Positions 50,269 to 58,727 of a DNA stretch of 64,000 bases are shown piece after piece. The first letter of the stretch is position 1; each line of letters begins with the position of its first letter. The stretch comes from Bacillota bacterium (lineage in GTDB: Bacteria > Bacillota > UBA4882 > UBA8346). The notes under the pieces were generated by a model. It was not told where the DNA came from, ran no database searches, and saw nothing but the letters and a program-made list of their open reading frames with translations. The stretch is from positions 1-64,000 of the forward strand of contig JAEYGI010000071.1 of the NCBI GenBank assembly GCA_023402395.1, written 5' to 3'. The translations under genes and the position numbers were made by a program.

Positions 50269-51588
50269 TTACAGCTGTTCCGATTCAACATCGCGAGGCT
50301 CCACCGCTACCCCGCCATATTTGGCCAGGATTTCCCGGAGTCCCGGTTCGCTCCCGCCGATTACCCCGGCCACGCCCGGGTAATAACGCAAAAACCGCTC
50401 CAGCCGTTGCGGCGATTCGGCCCGGACCACGACCGGCGTTCGGGCCATCAGGCCCCAATTGGCCCCAAATCCGCTCCAGTCCGGAAGCTCCGGCAATTGC
50501 TCCAAATCAAGCAACATCAACTCAGCGCCATCGGCGGCCAATTCGGCGACCTGGTCGAATAAAGGATAATCGTCCCCTTCACTGAGCGCCTTCCGGATTT
50601 CATCATCTACTGTCAATCGTCCCACCGGGTACCGTTGTCCACCATCCCAGGGTAAATACTGAAAGGCCGAAGCCAATGCGCTATAGTTCCGTTCCGAATA
50701 GGGGGGGATTGTCAGCTCCGACAGCTGCCGCCGGAGCGCCGCGATGAAATCGGGCGTGGTCCCGCAGCATCCTCCGATCAGCCGAACCCCGTCGGACAGA
50801 AACCGGCCGGCAAAGGAAACGAACCGTTCCGGGGTTTCTTTAAAGACAACCTGTCCGTCAATGACTTCCGGCAGGCCGGCATTGGGCTTGACCACCAGCG
50901 GAACCGCCGCGACTTCCTTCATTTTGGCGATGATCTCCACCAGCAGGTCCGGCCCGCTGGAACAATTGGCCCCGGCCATTCCGGCTCCCAGAGCTTGAGC
51001 CACGATCACGCAAACCTCCGGCGGATTGCCGGAAAGGGTTTTCCGGCCGTTATCGCCGTCAAAGGAAACCGAAGCGATCACCGGCAGCCGTGTGTTCTCG
51101 CGGGCTGCCAGAATAGCGATGCGCAACTCCGCCAAGTCGGTAAAGGTCTCGATATTTACCGCGTCCGCCCCGGCGGCTTCGATAGCTCGCATCTGATCGG
51201 CAAACGCTTCGTAAACTTGATCGAAGGTCAAATCGCCGGCAGGCGCCAGCAGCGCGCCGGTGGGTCCCACTGAAGCGATGACGAATTGATCGTCTCCCGC
51301 GATTTCCCTGGCCAGCCGGACTCCGGCCTGATTAATCTCGTAGGTCCGGTCCCCCAGTCCGTATTTGCCCAGCGAGTGGCGGTTTCCGGGAAAAGTATTG
51401 GTCTGCAGCGCGTCGGAACCGGCCGCCCGGTACAATCGATATACTTCCTGAACCCGCTCCGGATGAGTCAGATTCCACGACTCGCTGGTTTCTTCCCCGG
51501 TCAATCCCTGCAATTGCAGCATGACACCTTTCGAACCGTCATAGACTAAGACCCGTTTTCTGATCTCATCCAAAAATTTTTGCTTCAC
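50269..51588 (-). CDS. Homocysteine S-methyltransferase-family protein with C-terminal extension
   Basis: A 439-residue protein. Residues 1-300 form the MetH-like Zn barrel (start VYDGSKGVMLQLQG, DALQTNTFPGNR, SVSFDGDNGRKTLSG). The three zinc cysteines are in AGANCSSGP and GGCCGTTP. Residues 305-439 are an extra domain without recognised motifs (LMLLDLEQLPELPDWSGFG). It would transfer a methyl group to homocysteine or a similar thiol; the donor is unknown. A corrinoid protein lies 50 kb away and need not be related. Start GTG; GGGGGAA lies 6 nt upstream. Confidence 0.85.
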   Translation of the reverse strand: MKQKFLDEIRKRVLVYDGSKGVMLQLQGLTGEETSESWNLTHPERVQEVYRLYRAAGSDALQTNTFPGNRHSLGKYGLGDRTYEINQAGVRLAREIAGDDQFVIASVGPTGALLAPAGDLTFDQVYEAFADQMRAIEAAGADAVNIETFTDLAELRIAILAARENTRLPVIASVSFDGDNGRKTLSGNPPEVCVIVAQALGAGMAGANCSSGPDLLVEIIAKMKEVAAVPLVVKPNAGLPEVIDGQVVFKETPERFVSFAGRFLSDGVRLIGGCCGTTPDFIAALRRQLSELTIPPYSERNYSALASAFQYLPWDGGQRYPVGRLTVDDEIRKALSEGDDYPLFDQVAELAADGAELMLLDLEQLPELPDWSGFGANWGLMARTPVVVRAESPQRLERFLRYYPGVAGVIGGSEPGLREILAKYGGVAVEPRDVESEQL

Positions 51589-51779
51589 TCGCGATTCCCC
51601 CGCTTCATTCCGCTCCCGGCTTCCGCCGGATCGGACCCCGTTTTTCGCCGAGGCGATCCGACGGCCATCTTTCCGCAGCCGCTTCCCAAATCAATAATCG
51701 CTCAGCGTTTCTCGGTTATAATTGGCTGCATCCCCCCTAAACTCCTCCAGAAACTCGATTAACGTTTTAAAAAACAAAT

Positions 51780-51798
51780 ACCCGCCTCAGCGGCGGGT
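51780..51798 (-). terminator. Terminator overlapping the end of the DUF3298 gene
   Basis: ACCCGCC-TCAGC-GGCGGGT forms a 7-bp GC stem with a 5-nt loop, followed on the minus strand by ATTTGTTTTTTAAAA. The TGA stop codon (51789-51787) lies in the loop. Gap 51589-51779 shows no gene. Confidence 0.85.
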
Positions 51799-52416
51799 TG
51801 ATCCCACTTGGTATTGGCCGTAATAAACCAGGCGGCCGATGGGACCGCGCGGATCGATGTATTCCATGATCTGTTGATACGGAACGGTAAACTCCAGCAC
51901 CCCCGCATAACCGGGAGTGTACACGTAGGGCTGATAATAAATGACCAAACTGTCCGGGGTCAAGTAATAGGATTCATCCGTGCCGACACCCCCGAACGGT
52001 TTCAGCATTGTGATCTGCCCGTTTGCGATCTGGGCCTGAATGATCCGGGTCAGGGCAGCTTGATAATTGGAATAAGCATGGAATAAGTCGTCAAAATCAT
52101 AGACATGGCCGGTCCGCAAATCAATGGTCACCGAACTGACTCCGGTCACGCCGTGGGCCGCCTGCTCCGGATAGAAATAGTCCTCGAACCGCAGGCTCAA
52201 AATCCCTTTCTGATTCAAAGGCGTCTTGTAGCCGCTCTGGGCCTCGATCACCGGGGTTCCCGGGTCATATTCGGGAATGGCGGCCAAAGCGGTCTCCCGG
52301 ATGACATGATTGACCCGCTCCCGGACCCGGCCCGGCAAATTGATCACCCGGGGATACGTGGTGCCTGCCTGGCGCAGTTGCGCCTGTAGATCGGAGCGAT
52401 TGTCGGAATCCATCAT
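51787..52416 (-). CDS. DUF3298/RsiV-like domain protein
   Basis: A 209-residue protein. The C-terminal half matches the DUF3298 pattern seen in RsiV-like and lysozyme-binding proteins: SSVTIDLRTGHVYDFDDLFH near 95-115 and YYLTPDSLVIYYQPYVYTPG near 148-170, then LEFTVPYQQIMEYI. No signal peptide or membrane segment is visible, unlike RsiV, so it is predicted cytoplasmic. Function unknown. The stop codon is embedded in a terminator hairpin. Confidence 0.8.
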   Translation of the reverse strand: MMDSDNRSDLQAQLRQAGTTYPRVINLPGRVRERVNHVIRETALAAIPEYDPGTPVIEAQSGYKTPLNQKGILSLRFEDYFYPEQAAHGVTGVSSVTIDLRTGHVYDFDDLFHAYSNYQAALTRIIQAQIANGQITMLKPFGGVGTDESYYLTPDSLVIYYQPYVYTPGYAGVLEFTVPYQQIMEYIDPRGPIGRLVYYGQYQVGSTRR

Positions 52417-52510
52417 AATCCCCCCTTGGATTTGCCCCGTAGCATTTTATACTATGTCCCCGCAGCCCCGGATGTGACGAAATCCCACCCTCCGGAAGCC
52501 GAAAATAAAA

Positions 52511-52530
52511 GACCGCTCGCCTGAGCGGTC
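52511..52530 (-). terminator. Terminator of the aldo/keto reductase gene
   Basis: GACCGCTC-GCCT-GAGCGGTC forms an 8-bp stem, followed on the minus strand by TTTTATTTTC. It lies 47 bp after the reductase stop codon. Confidence 0.88.
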
Positions 52531-52577
52531 ACGATAATCCTCAATGACTGGCAACCAAAATCCGGGTCCCGGTGATT

Positions 52578-53567
52578 TTAGCTCAGAACGGCCTCGATCG
52601 CCGCCAGCTCCTCCGGGGTAAAGTAAAGCCGGTTCAAGGCGCCGATACAGTCCGCGATCTGACTGGGCCGGCTGGCTCCAATCAACGCCGAGGTGATCCG
52701 GCTGTCACGTAATACCCAGGCCAGCGCCATTTGGGCCAGCGACTGGCCCCGGCCGGCGGCCAGTTCATTCAGGCGCCGGATCTTGGCCAACTTCTCCTCC
52801 GTAATATCCTCGGGCTTTAAAAAAACGCTCGTTCCCCCGGCCCGGGAGTCCGAAGGGATTCCGGTCAGATAACGGTCAGTCAATAACCCCTTGGCCAGCG
52901 GCGAAAAGGCGATGCAACCGGCTCCGGCCTCTTCCAACACATCCAGCAGGCCATCCTCGATCCAGCGGTTGAACATGGAATACGACGGCTGATGAATCAG
53001 CCCGGGAACGCCCATCTCTTTCAGCAAGGCCAGCGCTTGCCGGGCCTCGGCCGGTTTATAATTGGAGATCCCGGCGTAAAGCGCCTTCCCTTGCCGGACC
53101 GCCTGGGCCAGCGCGCCCATGGTCTCCTCCAGCGGCGTCTCCGGATCCGGCCGGTGCGAATAAAAAATATCGACATACTCCAGGCCCATCCGCTTCAAAC
53201 TCTGGTCGAGGCTGGACAGGAGATATTTACGGGAGCCCCAGTCCCCGTATGGGCCGGGCCACATCGTATAGCCCGCCTTGGTGGAGATGATCAGCTCATC
53301 ACGGTAATCGGCCAAGTCCAGCCGGAGGATTCGCCCGAAATTGGCTTCCGCCGCCCCGGGCGGCGGGCCGTAATTATTGGCCAGATCGAAATGAGTAATT
53401 CCCAGGTCAAAGGCGGTGCGGACCATCGCCCGGCCGTTCTCAAAAGCGGTGACTCCACCGAAATTGTGCCAAAGTCCCAAAGCGATCGCGGGCAGCTTCA
53501 AGCCGCTCCGTCCGCAACGGTTATAGCGCATGCCCTGATAACGTTCGGAAGCAGGAGAATAATTAAT
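52578..53567 (-). CDS. Aldo/keto reductase, YghZ/GpmA-like (AKR14)
   Basis: About 330 residues, NADPH-dependent. The catalytic tetrad is visible as Asp in FDLANNYGPPPG, Tyr in the same motif, Lys in ISTKAGYTMWPGPYG and His in IFYSHRPD. The sequence closely follows E. coli YghZ (methylglyoxal reductase class), including MWPGPYG and SRKYLL. The start is unusual: the only strong ribosome binding site (GGAGG, 53580-53576) points to an ATC (53570) or ATT (53567) codon, and homologues have a similar N-terminal extension before RYNRCGRSGLKLP. An ATG at 53531 with a weak site is the conservative alternative. Confidence 0.88.
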   Translation of the reverse strand: MNYSPASERYQGMRYNRCGRSGLKLPAIALGLWHNFGGVTAFENGRAMVRTAFDLGITHFDLANNYGPPPGAAEANFGRILRLDLADYRDELIISTKAGYTMWPGPYGDWGSRKYLLSSLDQSLKRMGLEYVDIFYSHRPDPETPLEETMGALAQAVRQGKALYAGISNYKPAEARQALALLKEMGVPGLIHQPSYSMFNRWIEDGLLDVLEEAGAGCIAFSPLAKGLLTDRYLTGIPSDSRAGGTSVFLKPEDITEEKLAKIRRLNELAAGRGQSLAQMALAWVLRDSRITSALIGASRPSQIADCIGALNRLYFTPEELAAIEAVLS

Positions 53568-53879
53568 GATGGCCACCTCCAAGTATTTTCACTGGATCAT
53601 TACATTTTTCGTCCGGTTTCTCCTTTTTTCCGCCTCCCGGCCGGGCATCGGGTAAAACGCCATATCAAAGCGGTTTTGTTTTGCATCCGGCGCTGCCTTT
53701 AATCAGAATTTAACAAGGAATTTTCGGGGTAAACGAAGCTGAATTTTTTGATTCTGAGCGGTGCTGATCATGTTTCCGCACCGGTTCCGTTCTTCGCGGC
53801 CGGGTTCCCGGCGCGCCGGGCTAACCGGCTCTCCTCCCTGCGTGGCCTCGCCTGCTCCGAGCGCCTTCCGGCAATGGCT

Positions 53880-54110
53880 CGTTGCCAATTGCCTCCGTTC
53901 CGGCGCCAACTGACTTATCCACATTGCCACGATGCTTTTCCACATTGGCAGATGGCAATCGAGAATTGCGATCCACCAATTGGAAATTGGCAGGTGCCTC
54001 TCCGCCAAAGCCAAGTAACAATCGACACGGGCGAGATCACAAAACGGCATTGGCAAGTGCCATTCGACAATTGCCAGCTGCCAATGGAATATTATCGGAT
54101 TGCTTCGGCC
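53880..54110. repeat. Dispersed TTGGCA-word repeat, copy B
   Basis: The partner of the 6934-7190 repeat in the same orientation. Shared landmarks are ACTTATCCACATTG, GATGCTTTTCCACATTGGCA, CCACCAATTGGAAATTGGCA, CCAAAGCCAAGTAACAATCG and CATTGGCAAGTG. Extra TTGCCA/TTGGCA words extend on both sides (TTGCCAATTGCC near 53883, ATTGCCAGCTGCCAAT near 54074). A 187-codon minus-strand frame (53703-54266) across it gives Trp/His/Leu/Pro-rich repeats and is not called. The rest of the 53583-54374 gap shows no gene. Confidence 0.8.
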
Positions 54111-54374
54111 CGCCGCCGGCTTGTCAAAGGCGTTGAGATCAAAACGGGACTGGCGAATCAAAAGAACCGGTAATTGGAAAGCATCGTTATGGGCACGGGG
54201 ATGATTGCAAAATAAGGGGAGAGTCAATGGCGGAAGTTGGGCGGGCTGGGTCGAAGCCGTTGTCAATCCTTGTTCAATTCGAGGAAATCCCCCCGGTATG
54301 CGGCGGATTTTCCTGCCGGCCCCAAATTGGTTCCCCGGGTGAATGAATTATAACCGCTGTCGCGCGCTTCCGGC

Positions 54375-55136
54375 TCAATACGGCCCGTCCCAGATGTAGC
54401 GCTCCTGGGTCTTCACAGTCTGGCCGTCCCGCAAGACATCCATCACGTACACCGCGGCGGCCGCTTCGAAGTTGTGGGTGGAATACTCCGAGATCCGCAC
54501 GGCCAGCTGCGTCCCGTTGAAATAAAATATGGCCAGTTGTTTCGCGCCGGCGATCGTATCGTTTAACCTCATAACATCCAAGGTACGCTCCGAGGCTTTT
54601 ATCTCGCGATCGTTTTTCATCCGGTTTTGGGCCTCGCGGTATTCCTGCTCCGAATAGGGCCGTTTCATGCCCGTCACTGTATAATCGACTCGGGTGACTT
54701 CCAGATTAAAAAAAGCCACTCCCAGTTGGGGCCGGGCCGGGGGGCGGTGAGTCCGGTAGCGCAGCCCAACCTGTTTGGGCTTGGAAAGCGGTTGGGAAAA
54801 ATAACGGCTTCCCGCTTCGATATCCGGCACATAGGTATTAAAGGTCGCCCTGGACCAAGCCTCAAAAAACCGGAGCTGCTCCACCTGGCGGCACGGATAA
54901 AAGGTGATCCGCTCCGGATAGTCAATGCCACGGATCGCTTGCTCACCCGCCGCCCGATCCGCGGCAAAGGGCTCGATGTAAATAAAACCGGAGCGAAAAA
55001 CTTCTCCGATGTACAGGTTTTGGCACAACAGCTCTTTGGTGATGGGCCGGCTGGCGGCCGCCCGCCCCGGCCCGGCCGTCGTCGGTTGAACCAGAAGCAG
55101 CAGCAGAATTAAAATCAAACCCGTTTTGGCTTTCAT
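54375..55136 (-). CDS. Secreted protein of unknown function
   Basis: A 253-residue protein with a signal peptide (LILILLLLLVQPTTA). The mature part shows a mixed alpha/beta sequence with two cysteines (LLCQNLYIG and FYPCRQVEQ), TFNTYVPDIEAGSRYFSQP, and a C-terminal strand pattern LAIFYFNGTQLAVRISEYST. No domain was recognised. It lies downstream of the pectate lyase gene, with two hairpins between them, so it may be transcribed separately. A periplasmic or extracellular location is inferred. Confidence 0.7.
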   Translation of the reverse strand: MKAKTGLILILLLLLVQPTTAGPGRAAASRPITKELLCQNLYIGEVFRSGFIYIEPFAADRAAGEQAIRGIDYPERITFYPCRQVEQLRFFEAWSRATFNTYVPDIEAGSRYFSQPLSKPKQVGLRYRTHRPPARPQLGVAFFNLEVTRVDYTVTGMKRPYSEQEYREAQNRMKNDREIKASERTLDVMRLNDTIAGAKQLAIFYFNGTQLAVRISEYSTHNFEAAAAVYVMDVLRDGQTVKTQERYIWDGPY

Positions 55137-55251
55137 GGCGTTCCCTTTTCACCCATTTGAATGATTCTGGCTAAAATTTTAATTAGACATTGACCGCGTA
55201 AACCCTTTATTCAATTTTACGGAAAAAACGGGCCCCGGCAATCGCCGGATA

Positions 55252-55276
55252 AAAACCCCTGGCAATCAGGGGTTTT
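55252..55276 (-). terminator. Hairpin downstream of the pectate lyase gene (distal)
   Basis: AAAACCCCT-GGCAATC-AGGGGTTTT is a 9-bp stem with T-rich flanks on both strands. It is the second of two tandem hairpins between the lyase gene and the unknown secreted protein gene. Confidence 0.75.
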
Positions 55277-55286
55277 CCGGATTATA

Positions 55287-55313
55287 AAGGGGCTGCCCTT
55301 TGGGCAGCCCCTT
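55287..55313 (-). terminator. Terminator of the pectate lyase gene (proximal)
   Basis: AAGGGGCTGCCC-TTT-GGGCAGCCCCTT is a perfect 12-bp stem with a 3-nt loop, 40 bp after the lyase stop codon, followed on the minus strand by TATAATCC. Confidence 0.85.
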
Positions 55314-55352
55314 ATCTGCTTGGAACTTACTTTTGCCGGCGCGGTAATAAAA

Positions 55353-57326
55353 TCAATGTCCCGCGGCGCCGAGATCGGTACCGGCCGGAGTGCCCGCGCC
55401 GATCAGGTCGCTGCCCGGAGCCAGCTTGAGAAAGTTGCCCAGGTTGATGCTCCCGTCGGGGTTACGGCTGATGCTCGGGGTCAGGCTGATAAAGTCCGAA
55501 GCATCGACAACCAGCCCTTTCCCGTTAACGCAGGTGCCGTTGGATTTCCACCAGACATTGGAGTTGTCGACATCGGTGCCGTAGTGATAATCGGTGTCCG
55601 GGCTCAGATACGAAAGATTGTTTTTGAAGATATGGGTGCCTTTGTCAAACCGGAAATTGCCGCCGCCTTTATTGTCAAATCCGGTGCAATTGGTGACGGT
55701 CATCGTTCCGCCGTTGCCGTTGCCCCAGAATCCCTTGACGCGGTTGCCAAAGGCGATGCAACCGATCAAAATGTTGTCGCAGGGCATGCCGTTGCCGCCC
55801 AGTTTGAAACCATTGCCGTCGCCCGGCGAAGAGCTTCCGTCCAGGTGATAGCCGTTAGCATAGGCGATGCAGTCTTCCAGGGTGACCGGGCCAATCACTC
55901 CGGTTTCCGGTTTCATGAACAGATCCCAGCCGTCATCATTGTTATGATGCGCGATACAGCCCCTGAAAACATTGCCGTAGCCTGTCGTCAGTTTACAGCC
56001 AAAGCCGTCGGCGTCCTCGTGATTGTCGGGATCGTCATTGGCATAGGAATCACAGTTTAAGATCAAGTTGTAGGACGGCCATTGACTGATCGAAGTGTAG
56101 GATTCGGAATATCGGCCCAATTGAAGCCCGCTGTCCCGGTTATGATGGAATACGCAGCGTTCGACGGTGTTGTAATTACCGCTGATATACATCCCGTTGT
56201 CCGCCGCGCCCAGTATTTCCAGGCCCTTGATATGCCAATAGCTTCCATCGAGCCGGACTCCGCGCGGATTGACCTCGTTGGAAGTATAAGGCTGGCTGGA
56301 GAAGTCAAGCACCGGTTTTTCGGAGCCATAAGCGAAGAGTTGTTTCGGATTGCCCGGGTTTCCGCTATTGCTTTGCCCGATCGTTACTTGAACCGAGTAA
56401 GCATATGTACCGCCGCGCATATAAATGACGCCGCCGGGCTGAACCCGCTGCAACGCCATGGTCAAAGAGGTCGGCGAATCAATGGCGCCCGGATTGCTGT
56501 CCGAGCCGTTCGGCGCCACATACAGAGCGCCGGTTGCCGGAGGCACGGTCGGGGTCGGAGTCGCGGGAACCGGCGTCGGTGTGGGAGTCGCGCTCGATGG
56601 TGTCGGTGTCGGAGTCGCCGGGACCGGGGTCGGCGTCGGGGTCACGGTTGACGGTGTGGGGGTCGGGGTCGGAGTGTTCACGGCCGGCGTCGGGGTCGGA
56701 GTCGCGGTGCCGCCGCCTAGATCGTCGACAACCACGTCATCAAACTCGGCGCTGGCGTTGTAGGTGGTGACGGCGATCCTGCCGCTGGCGATCGCGCTGT
56801 CGCTGGCTGCCAATTCTTGAACCCCGTTGACGAAAGCCGTCAGGCTCGTCCCGCTCACAACCAGTTTCAAGGTGTACCAGGTTCCGGTGGTCACGATGTA
56901 ACTCTTGGAAGCGAGGGTAGTGACGGTCCCGCTGACTTTCTTGCGAAGCTCCAGAGTATTGGAGTTGGTCAGCGCCAGAAAATAATACTGGCTGGAACTG
57001 GCATAGCGGGCGACGATGCCGATGTACCGGCCGCTTCCGTTAAAGGCGAGCGCCTGGACCCGAGCCTCCATCGAGTAATTGGCCCAGCTGGTGCTGCCGT
57101 TATAGGCGTGGGCCGTGGTGGAAGTGCTGGATTGTCGGTAAACATAGCTGCCGCCGCCCCCCGCCACCGACCAGGAACCGTTGGCTGTTCCCCACCCGCT
57201 GGAAGTGCCGGTATTGAAGTTTGCGCTGAACACAGTGGCGGCGCTGGCGCCGGCGCCGCAAAGCAGGCTGAGCGTCGCGGTAACGGACAAAACCAGGATG
57301 AACCAGGTAATGAACTTTCGATTCAT
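55353..57326 (-). CDS. Modular family 9 pectate lyase with N-terminal concanavalin-like domain
   Basis: A 657-residue secreted enzyme that should cleave pectate by beta-elimination. Signal peptide 1-29 (ending GASA). Residues about 32-200 form a LamG/GH16-type jelly roll, probably carbohydrate-binding (FSANFNTGTSSGWGTANGSW). A Thr-Pro linker with repeats of TPTPTP follows (about 205-262). The catalytic right-handed beta-helix (about 268-657) has the PL9 signature LNCDSYANDDPDNHEDADGF, then GCKLTTG with the catalytic-type Lys and NNDDGWDLF; the Asp residues fit the calcium site of Pel9A. In 57327-57777 I see only the ahbB terminator. Confidence 0.9.
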   Translation of the reverse strand: MNRKFITWFILVLSVTATLSLLCGAGASAATVFSANFNTGTSSGWGTANGSWSVAGGGGSYVYRQSSTSTTAHAYNGSTSWANYSMEARVQALAFNGSGRYIGIVARYASSSQYYFLALTNSNTLELRKKVSGTVTTLASKSYIVTTGTWYTLKLVVSGTSLTAFVNGVQELAASDSAIASGRIAVTTYNASAEFDDVVVDDLGGGTATPTPTPAVNTPTPTPTPSTVTPTPTPVPATPTPTPSSATPTPTPVPATPTPTVPPATGALYVAPNGSDSNPGAIDSPTSLTMALQRVQPGGVIYMRGGTYAYSVQVTIGQSNSGNPGNPKQLFAYGSEKPVLDFSSQPYTSNEVNPRGVRLDGSYWHIKGLEILGAADNGMYISGNYNTVERCVFHHNRDSGLQLGRYSESYTSISQWPSYNLILNCDSYANDDPDNHEDADGFGCKLTTGYGNVFRGCIAHHNNDDGWDLFMKPETGVIGPVTLEDCIAYANGYHLDGSSSPGDGNGFKLGGNGMPCDNILIGCIAFGNRVKGFWGNGNGGTMTVTNCTGFDNKGGGNFRFDKGTHIFKNNLSYLSPDTDYHYGTDVDNSNVWWKSNGTCVNGKGLVVDASDFISLTPSISRNPDGSINLGNFLKLAPGSDLIGAGTPAGTDLGAAGH

Positions 57327-57630
57327 AATTATCCCTCCTTCAATTTTAGGTCTACGATTTGATTGCCTTGGTCAACTGGAGCGGCATACCCCCTTTGAGA
57401 ATAAATCCAAACGGCCGGCGGCCGCCGAAATTGAGAACCCTCCCCATTCACGCCGGTTGTCCATTGCCAAAAGGGCGGGTTTGCTTATAATTATAATGGA
57501 ATCGCCCATGAAAAACCGCGCCGATTTTGCTCATTTTTTTCATTTATTGCATTATTTTGTTAAAAATTTTAGTAAAATTTCTCTACGCCATCAGTTTCGC
57601 TAGGCACGCCTTTCATCGAATAATTCGCAG

Positions 57631-57658
57631 AAAAAAAACGACGCCCTCGGTAGGCGTC
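57631..57658 (-). terminator. Terminator of the ahb heme operon
   Basis: On the minus strand GACGCC-TACCGAG-GGCGTC forms a 6-bp stem followed by GTTTTTTTT. It lies about 120 bp after the ahbB stop codon. Confidence 0.75.
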
Positions 57659-57777
57659 AGATTTCTTTACAACATCAAAATCCCGTATAAAGCTCTATCA
57701 AGGCCGATCGTAACGCCGTCTTGCCACAAAGAGCGTTGGACGAGCGACCACCAAGGTTTTCGTATGAACTGGGAATC

Positions 57778-58245
57778 CTAAAAAAACTTCAGGCTGGTTT
57801 TCTTTAACTCCAGGACGCTATAAAGGATCTGATACTCAACGATCCCCATTTCCCCGACGAATTGCCGGGCCGGCCGCTCCACCTCATCGATGGTCCGGCC
57901 GTGAATCATCCCATAAAGATTATACGGCCAGTCCGGGGCGGTCAGCCGTTGATAACAATGGCTGACTTGAGGCAAACCGGCCAAACGCTCTCCGGCCTCA
58001 GCGATCCGTTCCTCAGCCACGACGCAGACCAGCATCGCGTTAGCGGCGAATCCCGAATCGCGGTGATGCAGGATCGCGCCGACGCGCTTCATGATTCCCC
58101 GTTCCGTATAGTTCCGCAACCGCCGCAACACCTCGTCCCGTCCGCAACCCAGCCTAGCGGCTATTTCTCCGTACGGATCCAGCGTCAAGGGGATGTCGGC
58201 CTGGACTTCGCGGATTAGCCGTTGGTCGAGTTCGTCGAAGAGCAC
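57778..58245 (-). CDS. ahbB: Siroheme decarboxylase beta subunit
   Basis: A 155-residue Lrp/AsnC-fold protein that, with AhbA, removes two carboxyl groups from siroheme to give 12,18-didecarboxysiroheme. The N-terminal winged helix (LDQRLIREVQADIPLTLDPY) precedes the ligand domain, with SHCYQRLTAPDWPYNLYGMI as the subunit hallmark; the His in this loop is a heme ligand candidate. The GTG at 58245 has GGAGG 7 nt upstream. It overlaps the end of ahbA by 31 bp, indicating coupled translation of the two subunits. Confidence 0.9.
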   Translation of the reverse strand: MLFDELDQRLIREVQADIPLTLDPYGEIAARLGCGRDEVLRRLRNYTERGIMKRVGAILHHRDSGFAANAMLVCVVAEERIAEAGERLAGLPQVSHCYQRLTAPDWPYNLYGMIHGRTIDEVERPARQFVGEMGIVEYQILYSVLELKKTSLKFF

Positions 58246-58727
58246 GGTCTTTCCTCCATGTCGAAGAATACCTTCAGCTTAAAATGGCGAACTGCCGGAA
58301 ACTCGTGGATTTGATCGCACCCCGACCGCTGGCGGATCTCATCTAAAATCCGCGCCTTCTCGGCGGCGGCGGCGGTGGTCAGCGTGAACCAGATATTGAG
58401 GGGGTGATTCCGTAAATAATTGTGAGTTATCTGGGGATAGTCATTAATGATCGCCGCGACCGGATCAATCCGGTCGTCCGGGACTCTCATGGCAATCAAG
58501 ACGCTTCGATAACCCATCCGGGCGGGATCAAACACCGCTCCGATCCTACGGATGCAATGCTCGTCGGCTTGAAGGCGTCTGAGCCGCTCCACCGCTTCGT
58601 CCGGCGCGACGCCAAGCTCGGCCGCCAGGGCATGAAAAGGCTGTTCCACAACAGGAATCCCGTTTTGAACCAAATTCAACAGTTTCAAATCAAGCGGATC
58701 CGTTTCTTTCACCCCCGAAAGCACCAA
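58215..58727 (-). CDS. ahbA: Siroheme decarboxylase alpha subunit
   Basis: A 170-residue partner of AhbB. The N-terminal winged helix (LKLLNLVQNGIPVVEQPFHA) is followed by the ligand domain with PQITHNYLRNHPLNIWFTLT, the alpha-subunit equivalent of the AhbB loop. The TTG at 58727 and a GTG at 58724 are both possible; GAGGAAC lies just upstream. It overlaps the end of the radical SAM gene by about 19 bp. The pathway role is taken from characterised AhbA/B proteins of sulfate reducers and methanogens. Confidence 0.9.
   Translation of the reverse strand: MVLSGVKETDPLDLKLLNLVQNGIPVVEQPFHALAAELGVAPDEAVERLRRLQADEHCIRRIGAVFDPARMGYRSVLIAMRVPDDRIDPVAAIINDYPQITHNYLRNHPLNIWFTLTTAAAAEKARILDEIRQRSGCDQIHEFPAVRHFKLKVFFDMEERPCSSTNSTNG

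Noticed and set aside
51589..51779. SAM riboswitch before the homocysteine methyltransferase gene
   Set aside because: None of the conserved SAM-I, SAM-II or S-box blocks was found on the minus strand.
53703..54266. 187-codon minus-strand reading frame rich in Trp, His, Leu and Pro
   Set aside because: It lies over the TTGGCA-word repeat, its apparent protein repeats follow the DNA repeats, it has no ribosome binding site, and the matching copy near 7 kb lacks an equivalent intact frame.
56458..56763. Gly-Val repeat frame on the plus strand
   Set aside because: This is the shadow of the Thr-Pro linker of the pectate lyase on the other strand.
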